This document shows positions 20,456-28,416 of a stretch of 64,000 nucleotides of DNA, piece after piece; the first letter of the stretch is position 1, and each line of letters starts with the position of its first letter. A program made the translations under genes and the position numbers. The notes beneath the pieces are model-generated. The model saw only the letters and a program-made list of their open reading frames with translations, was not told the origin of the DNA and made no database searches. Source of the DNA: RUG100 sp050953425 (GTDB lineage: Bacteria; Bacillota; Clostridia; Peptostreptococcales; Anaerovoracaceae); the NCBI GenBank assembly GCA_050953425.1, contig JBMNMQ010000001.1, forward strand, positions 1 to 64,000. Direction: 5' to 3'.

Positions 20456-21603
20456 TCTTCTTTTACTCCGCAGTATTCGAGCGTCTGTCTGCGCATTTCC
20501 GCATCGACGGCGAGGATGTCCTCGACGCTGCCGCAGCTGCGCCGCTGATGGTGCCCCATCAGTGCTTCCAGGCTGCGGGCGATCTGCGGATAGCGGATGC
20601 GGCGCCGGAGGAAGAGCTCAACCAGCGTCTGGTTGGCGCTGTTGAGCGCCGCCGGAAAGGAGCCGCCCTGCCGGGCCGCCGCGTAGGCCGCCTTGAGGCA
20701 GCGGAATTTATCCATGTCGGGCGGTTCGAACTGCAGATGCATCGTCTTGCGAAAATCGAGCCGCGGGAAGTCGGTCGCCCTGCGCTGCGGCCAGTTCAGC
20801 GCACAGGCAATCGGCAGCCGCATATCCGGCACGCCGAGCTGCGCGAGGACGGCCCCGTCACAGAACTCGACCATCGAATGGACGATGCTCTGCGGATGAA
20901 TGACGACCTCGATGCGGTCGTACTCAATATCAAAGAGCCAGTGCGCTTCGATGACCTCGAGGCCCTTGTTCATCAGCGTCGCGGAATCGACGGTGATCTT
21001 CGGCCCCATCTCCCAGCGGGGATGACGCAGCGCCTGCTCCAGCGTCACGCGCTCCAGCGCCGCCGAAGCATAAGTGCGAAACGGTCCGCCGCTGCCGGTC
21101 AGAAGCAGCCGTTCGACACGCTGTCCTTCGCTGCCCTGCAGGCATTGAAAGATGGCGCTGTGTTCGCTGTCCACCGGCAGCAGATGCACGCCCTTTTCGC
21201 GCGCCGCCGCGGTGATCAGCTCACCGCCGGCCACCAGCGTTTCCTTATTGGCAAGTGCGACATCATGACCGCTCTGAATTGCCTGCCAGGTCGGCTCAAG
21301 ACCGACGATGCCCTGCAGGGCGTTGACGACGAGATCACAGTCGCGGGAAGCGGCCGCCGCCAGACCGTCGCGGCCGCTGAGAATCTCGACGTCGCCGTGC
21401 TGTCGGCGCAGCCGCTCCGCATCCTCTTCCTCCGCGATCACGGCCAGCTTCGGCCGATACTTGGTAATCTGTCTGGAAAGCAGCTCGACATTGTGTCCGC
21501 CGGTCAGCGCCGCAACCGCAAAGTCATCGCTGAACGCATCGCAGACCTGCAGTGTCTGCCGGCCGACGGAGCCGGTGCTGCCCAGTATCACGAGTTGTTT
21601 CAT
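20452..21603 (-). CDS. dxr: 1-deoxy-D-xylulose 5-phosphate reductoisomerase
   Basis: First committed step of the MEP isoprenoid pathway (DXP to MEP with NADPH). NADPH-binding LVILGSTGSVGRQTLQV at the N-terminus, VDSEHSAIFQCL, the metal- and substrate-binding loop with TGSGGPFR and HPRWEMGPKITVDSATLMNK, and HPQSIVHSMVEF are all present. 383 aa, typical. Between cdsA and rseP, with a 4-bp overlap with rseP. Confidence 0.97.
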   Translation of the reverse strand: MKQLVILGSTGSVGRQTLQVCDAFSDDFAVAALTGGHNVELLSRQITKYRPKLAVIAEEEDAERLRRQHGDVEILSGRDGLAAAASRDCDLVVNALQGIVGLEPTWQAIQSGHDVALANKETLVAGGELITAAAREKGVHLLPVDSEHSAIFQCLQGSEGQRVERLLLTGSGGPFRTYASAALERVTLEQALRHPRWEMGPKITVDSATLMNKGLEVIEAHWLFDIEYDRIEVVIHPQSIVHSMVEFCDGAVLAQLGVPDMRLPIACALNWPQRRATDFPRLDFRKTMHLQFEPPDMDKFRCLKAAYAAARQGGSFPAALNSANQTLVELFLRRRIRYPQIARSLEALMGHHQRRSCGSVEDILAVDAEMRRQTLEYCGVKEE

Positions 21604-21606
21604 TCT

Positions 21607-22422
21607 CTACACCCCCGAGTGAATGATAAAGACAATGTAGTAATAGACCAGCGGCGCCGTGAAGAGTACGCTGTCAAAACGATCCAGAATGCCGCCGTGT
21701 CCGGGAATGACATTGCCGTAGTCCTTGATGCCCATCTTGCGCTTGAAGATGCTGGCCGTCAGATCACCGAACTGCGAAACCACGCCACACAGGGCGCCGA
21801 TGATGACGCAGTGGAGAAAGAGATCATGGGCCAGAAACCAGCCGAACAGGCCGCAGACCACGATGCTGCCGGCGAGCCCGCCGAGCGAGCCCTCGATCGT
21901 CTTCTTGGGGCTGATCTTCGGGCAGAGCTTGTGTCTGCCGCAGGCGACCCCGGTAAAGTAAGCCATGACATCGGTGGCAAAGGCGCCGAAGATCACCAGC
22001 CAGACGAGAATCTTCGTGTCCTCGCCGCTGCGGTCGACCAGCGTCATGTGGAAAATGAAAAACACCACATAGACGATGCCGATCAGCGTCGCCATCGCGT
22101 CCTCCATCTTCCGCTCTTCGATGCGGAACAGATAGAGCAGGCAGGCGAGCACCGTGGCAAAGAGCCAGAGCATAAACCAGCGCCCGGTATCGTCGAGTAT
22201 CCCAAAGTCATGGATCAGCAGTTCGAGCGCATACAGGCCGATCGCCGAACCGACGGCAATCGGAAAGCACGGATGGATGTCCGCCGCACGAAAGCCTTTG
22301 TAAAATTCATAGACGCCGAGGATGCCGATGACAAAGCAGGCGCCGAACAGTATGTATCTGCCGAGCAGAATCACAATCAGCAGCGGCAGCATGATGAGTC
22401 CGGAGATGATTCTCTTCTTCAT
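21607..22422 (-). CDS. cdsA: phosphatidate cytidylyltransferase
   Basis: Makes CDP-diacylglycerol for phospholipid synthesis in the membrane. About eight hydrophobic segments, ending with the CDP-alcohol signature KRKMGIKDYGNVIPGHGGI followed by LDRFDS. 271 aa, typical. Immediately downstream of uppS and upstream of dxr, as in most Bacillota. Confidence 0.95.
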   Translation of the reverse strand: MKKRIISGLIMLPLLIVILLGRYILFGACFVIGILGVYEFYKGFRAADIHPCFPIAVGSAIGLYALELLIHDFGILDDTGRWFMLWLFATVLACLLYLFRIEERKMEDAMATLIGIVYVVFFIFHMTLVDRSGEDTKILVWLVIFGAFATDVMAYFTGVACGRHKLCPKISPKKTIEGSLGGLAGSIVVCGLFGWFLAHDLFLHCVIIGALCGVVSQFGDLTASIFKRKMGIKDYGNVIPGHGGILDRFDSVLFTAPLVYYYIVFIIHSGV

Positions 22423-22434
22423 ATTCTGTAACTT

Positions 22435-23151
22435 CTATCGACCGCCGAATCTGCGGTTCCTTCCCTGATACTCCTGTAATATTCGATCATAGACGGCGGG
22501 TGTAAAATCCGGCCAGAGCACATCGGTAAACACCATCTCGCTGTAGGCGTTCTGCCAGAGGAGAAAATTGGAGAGACGAACCTCTCCGCTGGTACGGATC
22601 AGCAGATCCGGATCGGGTATCTGCTCCTTGCCGGTCAGCAGCTGCGCCGACAGGCGCTCTTCGGTGATGTCTTCCGGCTGCAGCCGGCCGTCGCGCACGG
22701 CAGCGGCCAGTTCGACGACCGCGCCGATGATCTCGGCGCGGCTGCCGTAATTGATGCAGATGTTGAACTGCATGCCGTCGTTCTCCGCCGTCCGCTCCAT
22801 CAGACGCTCCAGCCGCCCGACGGCTTTCTCCGGCAGCGCGCGGTAAGCACCGAGTACACGCACCCGTACTCGCTCGCGAACAAGTTCATCGATCTTGAGA
22901 TCGACGAATTTGACGAGCAAAGAGAAAATCCCGCTTACCTCCTCGCGGGATCGCTTCCAGTTCTCTGTAGAAAACGCATATACCGTCAGGTGCCGGATGC
23001 CGAGATCGGAGGAATGGCGCACCACTTCGACGAGGGTGTTCATGCCCTCGTGGTGTCCCAGTACCCGCGGCAGATTTCTGTGTCTGGCCCAGCGGCCGTT
23101 GCCATCCATAATGATGGCAACATGCCGCGGCAGTCCGTGTTCCTCCGGCAT
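22435..23151 (-). CDS. uppS: undecaprenyl diphosphate synthase (isoprenyl transferase)
   Basis: Cis-prenyltransferase producing the C55 lipid carrier for peptidoglycan and wall polymers. The N-terminal catalytic block VAIIMDGNGRWARHRNLPR, YAFSTENWKRS, and the C-terminal PDLLIRTSGEVRLSNFLLWQ and F-TDVLWPDF are present. The start is placed at the ATG 23151, two bases past the frr stop; the in-frame ATG 45 bp upstream is inside frr and has no better ribosome site. 238 aa. Confidence 0.96.
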   Translation of the reverse strand: MPEEHGLPRHVAIIMDGNGRWARHRNLPRVLGHHEGMNTLVEVVRHSSDLGIRHLTVYAFSTENWKRSREEVSGIFSLLVKFVDLKIDELVRERVRVRVLGAYRALPEKAVGRLERLMERTAENDGMQFNICINYGSRAEIIGAVVELAAAVRDGRLQPEDITEERLSAQLLTGKEQIPDPDLLIRTSGEVRLSNFLLWQNAYSEMVFTDVLWPDFTPAVYDRILQEYQGRNRRFGGR

Positions 23152-23152
23152 C

Positions 23153-23710
23153 TTACACTTCCATAATTTCCGCGTCCTTGCCGGCGACAATTTCATCGAT
23201 GCGTTTGACCGCCTCGTCCACCGTCTTCTGAACGGTGTCCTGGTCTTCCCGCGAATCGTCCTCGGTCAGGTCCCCGGCCTTCTCTTCTTTCTTGATATCG
23301 TCGATGGCCTTGCGGCGAAGGTTGCGAATCGAAACCTTGGCTTCCTCGCCCATCGCCTTGACCTGCCTGGCCAGTTCCTTTCTCCGCTCTTCGGTCAGCT
23401 GCGGAACCGCCAGACGCACGACCTTGCCGTCGTTGGTCGGATTGATGCCGATGTTGGCGGCAGCGATGCCGCGCTCGATATCACCGCAGGATTTGGGATC
23501 AAACGGCGTCACGAGGATCGTCCGCGCATCGGGAGTGGAAACGTTCGCCAGCTGCCGGATCGGCGTCGGTGTGCCGTAGTAGTCGACGCTGACGCGGTCG
23601 AGGATCGCGGCGTTGGCCCGCCCCGCACGCACGGTGTTGAGTTCCTCCTTCAGATTTTCTTCTGTTTTTGCAATCTTCTCTTCCAGTGTTGCCTGTACTT
23701 GGTCACTCAT
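23153..23710 (-). CDS. frr: ribosome recycling factor
   Basis: Splits post-termination ribosomes with EF-G. The 185-aa protein shows the RRF signatures LNTVRAGRANAAILDRV, VDYYGTPTPIRQLANV, RTILVTPFDPKS, GINPTNDGKVVRL and the C-terminal helix KAIDDIKKEEK. It lies between pyrH and uppS, the conserved order. Confidence 0.97.
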   Translation of the reverse strand: MSDQVQATLEEKIAKTEENLKEELNTVRAGRANAAILDRVSVDYYGTPTPIRQLANVSTPDARTILVTPFDPKSCGDIERGIAAANIGINPTNDGKVVRLAVPQLTEERRKELARQVKAMGEEAKVSIRNLRRKAIDDIKKEEKAGDLTEDDSREDQDTVQKTVDEAVKRIDEIVAGKDAEIMEV

Positions 23711-23728
23711 CTTTTACCTCCTGCGCTG

Positions 23729-24433
23729 CTAACGAATGATCGTGCCGATTTTCTCACCGCATACGGCCCGCATGACATTGCCGCGTTCGGCAATGGCGAA
23801 GACGTGGATGTCGATGTTGTTGTCCCGACAGAGAGATGCGGCCGTACTGTCCATCACCTTGAGATTCTTCTCCAGCACCTCCTGATGAGTCAGCGCGTCG
23901 TAGCGCACGGCATCGGGGTTGACGGCCGGATCGTCGGAATACACCGCGTCGACGTTCTTGGCCAGCAGGATGATATCGGCATCGATTTCCGCCGCCCGCA
24001 GCGCCGCCGTGGTATCCGTCGAAAAGAACGGGTTGCCGGTGCCGGCACCGAAGATGACGATTTTGCCGGTATCGAGGTGATGTACGGCCTTGCGGCGGAT
24101 ATAGGGCTCGGCGACTTCCCGCATCTCGATTGCGGTCTGCACGCGGGTCGGCAGGCCCTGCGCCTCAAAGGCGTCCTGCAGTGCCATGGCGTTGATGACC
24201 GTGGCCAGCATGCCCATATAATCGGCCGTGGCCCGGTCCATGCTGCCGCCGGTGCGGCCGCGCCAGAAATTGCCGCCGCCGACCACGATGGCGATCTGCA
24301 CGCCGCAGTCGTATACTTCCTTGATCTGTTCCGCTATCGTTGTCAGAACTGGTTCATCCAGGCCGAATTTGCTGCTGCCCGCCAGCGCTTCACCGCTGAT
24401 CTTGAGCAGCACTCGCCGGTATTTCGGTTCCAT
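23729..24433 (-). CDS. pyrH: UMP kinase
   Basis: Phosphorylates UMP to UDP. Amino-acid-kinase fold with VLLKISGEALAG, IAIVVGGGNFWRG, and IVIFGAGTGNPFFSTDTTAALRA-type nucleotide motifs, ending with GTIIR. 234 aa, typical. GGAGGGAG precedes the ATG. It heads the frr-uppS-cdsA block; usually rpsB-tsf lie directly upstream, but here they are about 9 kb away. Confidence 0.96.
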   Translation of the reverse strand: MEPKYRRVLLKISGEALAGSSKFGLDEPVLTTIAEQIKEVYDCGVQIAIVVGGGNFWRGRTGGSMDRATADYMGMLATVINAMALQDAFEAQGLPTRVQTAIEMREVAEPYIRRKAVHHLDTGKIVIFGAGTGNPFFSTDTTAALRAAEIDADIILLAKNVDAVYSDDPAVNPDAVRYDALTHQEVLEKNLKVMDSTAASLCRDNNIDIHVFAIAERGNVMRAVCGEKIGTIIR

Positions 24434-24482
24434 GCACTCCCTCCGTCAATGTGTCGCAGCTCTCGAATTAACTGTCACGGCT

Positions 24483-24488
24483 ATTATA
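24483..24488 (-). promoter_or_regulatory. probable -10 element of the pyrH promoter
   Basis: A perfect TATAAT on the minus strand about 50 bp upstream of pyrH. A -35 is poor (TGTTCA at 17 bases), so this may need an activator or be weak. Confidence 0.45.
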
Positions 24489-24640
24489 GCACAGTTCCCC
24501 AACCGTGAACAGACCGAAAAGGTCCCGGAATCGTCCCCTCCGCACCCCCGCGGCACCCCTGCTGCCGAGCCCCCGGGCGCTGCATCGCAGTGACGGCAGG
24601 GTCTCGCGCGGACGCCGCCGCGGAGGGCGATAATGAAGAT

Positions 24641-24801
24641 GACAGTTTTGACACCCGCGCGGCCGTCATCCGCCTGATCGAGGCCGGTTTCTGAGAGGCA
24701 TGACAAATTCAACACCCGGCATGCTGCTGACAATTACGATCTCCGGGCATGTACAGGACAATTTCGACAACCGGCATACATGACAATTTCGACACCCGGC
24801 A
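24641..24801. repeat. cluster of five degenerate ~20-bp direct repeats
   Basis: Copies with the consensus GACAATTTCGACACCCGGCA start at 24641, 24702, 24729, 24757 and 24782; the last four are spaced 25-28 bp apart. They lie just upstream of a promoter. They could be regulator-binding sites or the remains of an IS21-like transposon end, which carry such multiple repeats. No transposase gene is present. The rest of the pyrH/zinc-ribbon gap (24489-24640) shows nothing definite. Confidence 0.7.
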
Positions 24802-24805
24802 GCCC

Positions 24806-24834
24806 TTGTAATGCGGCGGTGGAATTGATAGAAT
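24806..24834 (+). promoter_or_regulatory. promoter of the first zinc-ribbon gene (-35 TTGTAA, -10 TAGAAT)
   Basis: TTGTAA (24806-24811) and TAGAAT (24829-24834) are 17 bases apart, 33 bp before the ATG, directly after the repeat cluster. Confidence 0.6.
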
Positions 24835-24867
24835 GAACACTGCACCAGGACAAAGAAAGGAGATCCC

Positions 24868-25935
24868 ATGGCACTGATCAAATGTCCCCGCTGCGGTCAC
24901 GCGGTGGCTGACATCGCCAGTAAATGCCCGACCTGCGGTTATCCGATCGCCTCGATGTCCGTCGAGGAGATCCGCAGGGCCGGCGGTCGGCGTCAGCTCG
25001 ACGAAGCCGACGATATCATCGACAACCGGCAGTCCGAAGACGAATCGTCAAACCAGGCCGGCCGGAAAAAGGCGCGCGCCCGCGTAGGCGACGAGGTACG
25101 CGAGCGCCTCGCCGACAAGCGCGAAAAGCGCAGTGCCGCCAAACGGCGCCGCAGACGCCGCAGGGAAGCCGAGGCGGCGGCCGAACCGGCCGAAGCGGAA
25201 GCCGCGCGGGCCGGAGCGGCGGCGCAGCGCGGCCGGTCCGCCTCCGCTCTCAACGCAGACGACCGGATGTCTGCGGCCGGCGGCGAACAGCAGCAGATCT
25301 TCCCCACCTCCGGCGACAAACCCGATAAACTGATCCATCATCGCCGGCGCCGGAAAAAGCAGAAAAAACGGCGCACAATGCTGATCCTGATCGCTGTCAT
25401 CGCGGCGGTGGTCATCGTGATCGCTCTGGCGATTGCCGGCAGCGGCGGCAATGACGACAAGGCAACGAAAGAACCCGCCGTCCAGACCGAGGACAACGGC
25501 AAGCAGCAGGATACGACAAAGAGCACCGATGAGGGCCTCAACTACACGACCCCGTCCGACAATAGCAGCAGCACCGATTCGGACCAGAACAACTCCGACA
25601 GCAAGAAGACTGACACCAATAAAAAGAAAAACAACAGCAGCAGCAATTCCGGCGGCAGCGGCGGCAGCAGCGGCTCCGGCGGTTCCGGCAGCGGCGGCTC
25701 CGGCGGTTCCGGCAGCGGCGGCTCCGGCGGTTCCGGCAGCGGCGGCTCCGGCGGTTCCGGCGGCGGCGGCTCCGGCGGTTCCGGCGGCGGCTCCGGCGGT
25801 TCCGGCGGCGGCTCCGGCGGTTCCGGCAGCGGCGGCTCCGGCGGCTCCGGCAGCGGCGGCTCCGGCGGCTCGGGCGGCAGCGGCTCCGGCGGTTCCGGCA
25901 GCGGCACCGGCGACGATGGCGGCGTCACGCCCTGA
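24868..25935 (+). CDS. zinc-ribbon membrane protein with Gly/Ser repeat tail
   Basis: 355 aa. Residues 6-23 form a zinc ribbon (CPRCGHAVADIASKCPTC, Cys6/9/20/23); an acidic then strongly basic Arg/Lys-rich stretch follows (about 70-168); one membrane segment at about 170-191 (LILIAVIAAVVIVIALAIAG); then a Ser/Asn/Asp/Thr region and about 90 residues of nearly pure Gly-Ser repeats, and the end GDDGGVTP. The likely topology is zinc ribbon inside and tail outside, since the basic stretch precedes the membrane helix. AAAGGAG precedes the ATG. A paralogue with the same plan follows at 26210. No function is known; a proteobacterial-type homology is not implied. Confidence 0.85.
   Translation: MALIKCPRCGHAVADIASKCPTCGYPIASMSVEEIRRAGGRRQLDEADDIIDNRQSEDESSNQAGRKKARARVGDEVRERLADKREKRSAAKRRRRRRREAEAAAEPAEAEAARAGAAAQRGRSASALNADDRMSAAGGEQQQIFPTSGDKPDKLIHHRRRRKKQKKRRTMLILIAVIAAVVIVIALAIAGSGGNDDKATKEPAVQTEDNGKQQDTTKSTDEGLNYTTPSDNSSSTDSDQNNSDSKKTDTNKKKNNSSSNSGGSGGSSGSGGSGSGGSGGSGSGGSGGSGSGGSGGSGGGGSGGSGGGSGGSGGGSGGSGSGGSGGSGSGGSGGSGGSGSGGSGSGTGDDGGVTP
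25653..25910. repeat. Gly/Ser-coding tandem repeat
   Basis: Repeats of GGCGGCTCCGGCGGTTCCGG with variations, in units that are multiples of 3, encode the Gly-Ser tail of the zinc-ribbon protein. It is prone to length change by slippage. Confidence 0.85.
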
Positions 25936-26043
25936 TGCGCGTCCCGGCCGAAAAGCGGCATCGCTTTCTGCACTGTCTGCAGTCAGAAGAGCGGCATGAC
26001 GTTTGACCCGCTTCCCGGCGGGAGCCCATCCAGCGATGAAACT

Positions 26044-26070
26044 AAGGCCCGCAGGCATCCTGCGGGCCTT
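26044..26070 (+). terminator. terminator after the first zinc-ribbon gene
   Basis: A perfect 12-bp stem (26044-26055 with 26059-26070) with loop CAT, followed by CTGCTG. The T tract is poor, so termination may be partial. Confidence 0.6.
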
Positions 26071-26147
26071 CTGCTGCCCGCCGCCGGGCTGCTGCCGGCA
26101 AAGCCGCACGGGACCCTTTGTGACGATTCTCTTATAGTCTTCACCGC

Positions 26148-26176
26148 TTGTCAAACAGGCGGCGGCTTGCTAAGAT
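26148..26176 (+). promoter_or_regulatory. promoter of the second zinc-ribbon gene (-35 TTGTCA, -10 TAAGAT)
   Basis: TTGTCA (26148-26153) and TAAGAT (26171-26176) with a 17-base spacer, 33 bp before the ATG. Confidence 0.6.
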
Positions 26177-26209
26177 AGCACTAGGAAAGTTGAAGAAAGG
26201 AGCAGCCCC

Positions 26210-26809
26210 ATGACACTGATCAAATGCCCGCAATGCGGCCATGCCGTCGCCGATATCGCCAGCCGCTGTCCGAACTGCGGCTGTCCGATCGCCTCCCGCC
26301 GGAGCACCCCGGCCGGGACCGACAATCGGGAAGCAGACACATACACCGATGATGCGCGAGAGGATGCCGGGAGACGCCGTACCGGCACGGAAACAATCGT
26401 GGAGGAAACACAAGTCAGACGAAAGAAAAAGAAGAAGAAAGGCGGCTTTGGCAAAGTCATTGCTGTCGTGATCGTCATCATCGTCATCGCGGCGGCTGCC
26501 GCTTTTGCCGGCCCGAAAATCTACAAGGCGGTTCAGAATCAAAACAGCACCACCACCGAGCAGAACAGCGATGCGCAGAACAGCACGCAGAACAACAGCG
26601 GTTCCGACAGTTCCGACCAGAACAGCAGCGACCAGAACAGCGATTCCGATCAAAGCAGCGGCGATCAGAACAGCGGCAGCGACCAGAACAGCGACAGCAG
26701 CGGTTCCGACAGTTCCGACAGCGAAAAATCCTACGCCCCCGGCGAGAACGGAGGCACGGATGACAACGGCGCCAGCGAAGGCACCGACATCACCAACGAA
26801 TATCAGTAA
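26210..26809 (+). CDS. zinc-ribbon membrane protein with Ser/Asn/Asp/Gln tail
   Basis: 199 aa, paralogue of the protein encoded at 24868. The N-terminus is nearly identical (CPQCGHAVADIASRCPNC, Cys6/9/20/23); then a hydrophilic region ending in RRKKKKKKGG, a single membrane segment (about 83-101, VIAVVIVIIVIAAAAAFAG) and a tail of about 70 residues built from Gln-Asn-Ser/Asp-Ser-Ser units instead of Gly-Ser. AAAGGAG lies before the ATG. It has its own promoter and terminator. Conserved ends and diverged tails suggest that the tail works as a flexible, hydrophilic surface spacer. Function unknown. Confidence 0.85.
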   Translation: MTLIKCPQCGHAVADIASRCPNCGCPIASRRSTPAGTDNREADTYTDDAREDAGRRRTGTETIVEETQVRRKKKKKKGGFGKVIAVVIVIIVIAAAAAFAGPKIYKAVQNQNSTTTEQNSDAQNSTQNNSGSDSSDQNSSDQNSDSDQSSGDQNSGSDQNSDSSGSDSSDSEKSYAPGENGGTDDNGASEGTDITNEYQ

Positions 26810-26833
26810 AGACGCGCGCAGCGCCGAATCACC

Positions 26834-26874
26834 TCCCATTGTCCGGATCGATTGTCCGGCAATGGGATTTTTTT
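26834..26874 (+). terminator. terminator after the second zinc-ribbon gene
   Basis: Stem of TCCCATTG plus CCGGA with its complement (one bulge; arms about 26834-26847 and 26855-26867) followed by a run of seven T. Confidence 0.8.
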
Positions 26875-26996
26875 CTCGCCATGGTCATCTCGTGGCTTCG
26901 GCAGCGGAATGGGTTCGCTTCGCTGCCCCGCCGGGCGGGCAGCCGACGCGGCAGGTCAAGCTCCTGCGATTCGACGGATTATAGGTAAAAAAGCGC

Positions 26997-27025
26997 TTGA
27001 CAGAACGGGTCTGCGGAATTATTAT
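26997..27025 (+). promoter_or_regulatory. fur promoter (-35 TTGACA, -10 TATTAT)
   Basis: Consensus TTGACA (26997-27002), a 17-base spacer and TATTAT (27020-27025). A Fur box begins 3 bases after the -10. Confidence 0.8.
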
Positions 27026-27027
27026 AA

Positions 27028-27042
27028 TGATAATCATTATCA
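27028..27042 (+). promoter_or_regulatory. Fur box
   Basis: TGATAATCATTATCA is a perfect 7-1-7 dyad matching the classical Fur box core. It covers the transcription start region of the regulator's own promoter, so iron- or metal-dependent autorepression is likely. Confidence 0.85.
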
Positions 27043-27087
27043 TTTCTGTTTAGAGCGGTTTACGGAGCCGACGCACGGAGAAACGCA

Positions 27088-27537
27088 ATGAAGTATTCCA
27101 AGCAAAGACAACTGGTTTACCGCATTTTGAAGAGCACGGACATCCACCCGACGGCATACTGGGTCTACCAGAAGGCCAGCCGGGAAATGCCCGGCATCGG
27201 TCTCGCCACGGTATATCGCAACCTCAACGACCTGGTGAAATCCGGCCATGCCGTAACCATTACGACGGCGGGAAACAAAGTCCATTATGATGCGCGCACC
27301 GACGAGCATCTGCACTTTCAATGCGAATGCTGCGGCAGAATCCTCGACCTGGTTCCGACCGCGAAGGAAGGAACGGAGCCGGTGCGGCGTGCCCTGCGCG
27401 AAGCCTTCGGCGTCGCGGAGCGCAATGTGCGCATCGAAAAGACGCTGTTACAGGGAATCTGCAATAACTGCCTGAAACAGCAGAACCGGGAAAGCTGCCC
27501 TTCCTGCCCTTTCGACGACCGCAAAACAGGATCCTGA
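27088..27537 (+). CDS. Fur-family metal-dependent transcriptional regulator
   Basis: 149 aa. Winged-helix N-terminal domain (TAYWVYQKASREMPGIGLATVYRNLNDLV, the recognition helix GLATVYRNL) and a dimerisation domain with HLHFQCECCGRILD and C-terminal cysteine pairs ICNNC and CPSC, which hold structural zinc. Fur, PerR and Zur share this plan. The box upstream is of the Fur type, while the neighbouring rubrerythrin gene is a typical PerR target, so the effector (iron or peroxide) is left open. Rubrerythrin lies 63 bp downstream on the same strand and may share the transcript. Confidence 0.9.
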   Translation: MKYSKQRQLVYRILKSTDIHPTAYWVYQKASREMPGIGLATVYRNLNDLVKSGHAVTITTAGNKVHYDARTDEHLHFQCECCGRILDLVPTAKEGTEPVRRALREAFGVAERNVRIEKTLLQGICNNCLKQQNRESCPSCPFDDRKTGS

Positions 27538-27600
27538 ATCTATTCGTCACAGCTGCTCCCGCATAGTCCAAACGGCGGGGATACGAAACGGAGGAACACA

Positions 27601-28137
27601 ATGAAAGACTTAAAGGGAACGAAAACTCTGGAAAATCTGATGACGGCTTTTGCGGGAGAATCCCAGGCCAGAAACAAGTACACGTACTATGCGTCCCAGG
27701 CCAAAAAAGACGGCTATGTGCAGATTCAGAAAATTTTCGAGGAAACGGCCAACAACGAAAAAGAGCACGCCAAACTGTGGTTCAAGCTGGCACAGGGCAT
27801 CGGCACAACCGAAGAGAACCTGCTGGATGCCGCCGCCGGAGAGCACTATGAATGGACGGAGATGTACAAGGAAATGGCAGAAACCGCCAGAGAGGAAGGC
27901 TTTCCGGAGATCGCGGCGCAGATGGAAGGCGTTGCGGCCATCGAAAAGGAACATGAAACCCGCTATCGCAAGCTGGCCGAGAACGTAAAGAACGGCAAGG
28001 TCTTTGCCAAAGATGAAGAAGTGGTATGGCAGTGTGCCAACTGCGGCCACCTTGTCGTCGGCAGAGAAGCGCCGGAGACCTGCCCGGTATGTCATCACCC
28101 TCAGGCCTACTTCCAGGTCAAGCCGGAAAATTACTGA
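27601..28137 (+). CDS. rbr: rubrerythrin
   Basis: Non-haem di-iron peroxidase that removes hydrogen peroxide in anaerobes. The four-helix bundle carries the iron ligand motifs FAGESQARNKYTYYA, NNEKEHAKLW, EGFPEIAAQMEGVAAIEKEHE; the C-terminal rubredoxin-like domain has CANCGH and CPVCHHP. 178 aa is slightly short of the usual 190 but complete. GGAGG lies before the ATG. It lies directly downstream of the Fur-family regulator and is probably controlled by it. Confidence 0.96.
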   Translation: MKDLKGTKTLENLMTAFAGESQARNKYTYYASQAKKDGYVQIQKIFEETANNEKEHAKLWFKLAQGIGTTEENLLDAAAGEHYEWTEMYKEMAETAREEGFPEIAAQMEGVAAIEKEHETRYRKLAENVKNGKVFAKDEEVVWQCANCGHLVVGREAPETCPVCHHPQAYFQVKPENY

Positions 28138-28288
28138 CCCCGGGGTTAACGATCAGGGGATGCCCGGCAACACAAAGGAGCGCGGAGACAGAAGCGGCGC
28201 ATTCCCTGCCCGCAGATCCGGGCGCCCGGATGAGCGCAGCAGGAGAAACGGAAAGCGGCGGACGGGAGCCGGGCAGTCCGCACAGCAG

Positions 28289-28326
28289 AAAAGAGCAGTG
28301 CATGACATCATGGACTGCTCTTTTGT
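28289..28326. terminator. bidirectional terminator between rubrerythrin and the peptidase-like gene
   Basis: A perfect 11-bp stem AAAAGAGCAGT / ACTGCTCTTTT (28289-28299 with 28314-28324). It has A and T runs at both ends and can stop the plus-strand rubrerythrin transcript and the opposing peptidase-like gene. The part of the gap before it (28138-28288) shows no gene. Confidence 0.8.
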
Positions 28327-28416
28327 CTGCCGATTTTATTGACCGAAGTCGGTGAGGGTCTCCCGGGGTTTCAGAGCCGATCCATGAGACCGGCATTCTC
28401 GGATACGGCTCTCGCG

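Noticed and set aside
24641..24801. Intact insertion sequence
   Set aside because: Only end-like repeats are present; there is no transposase gene, no paired inverted end and no target duplication.
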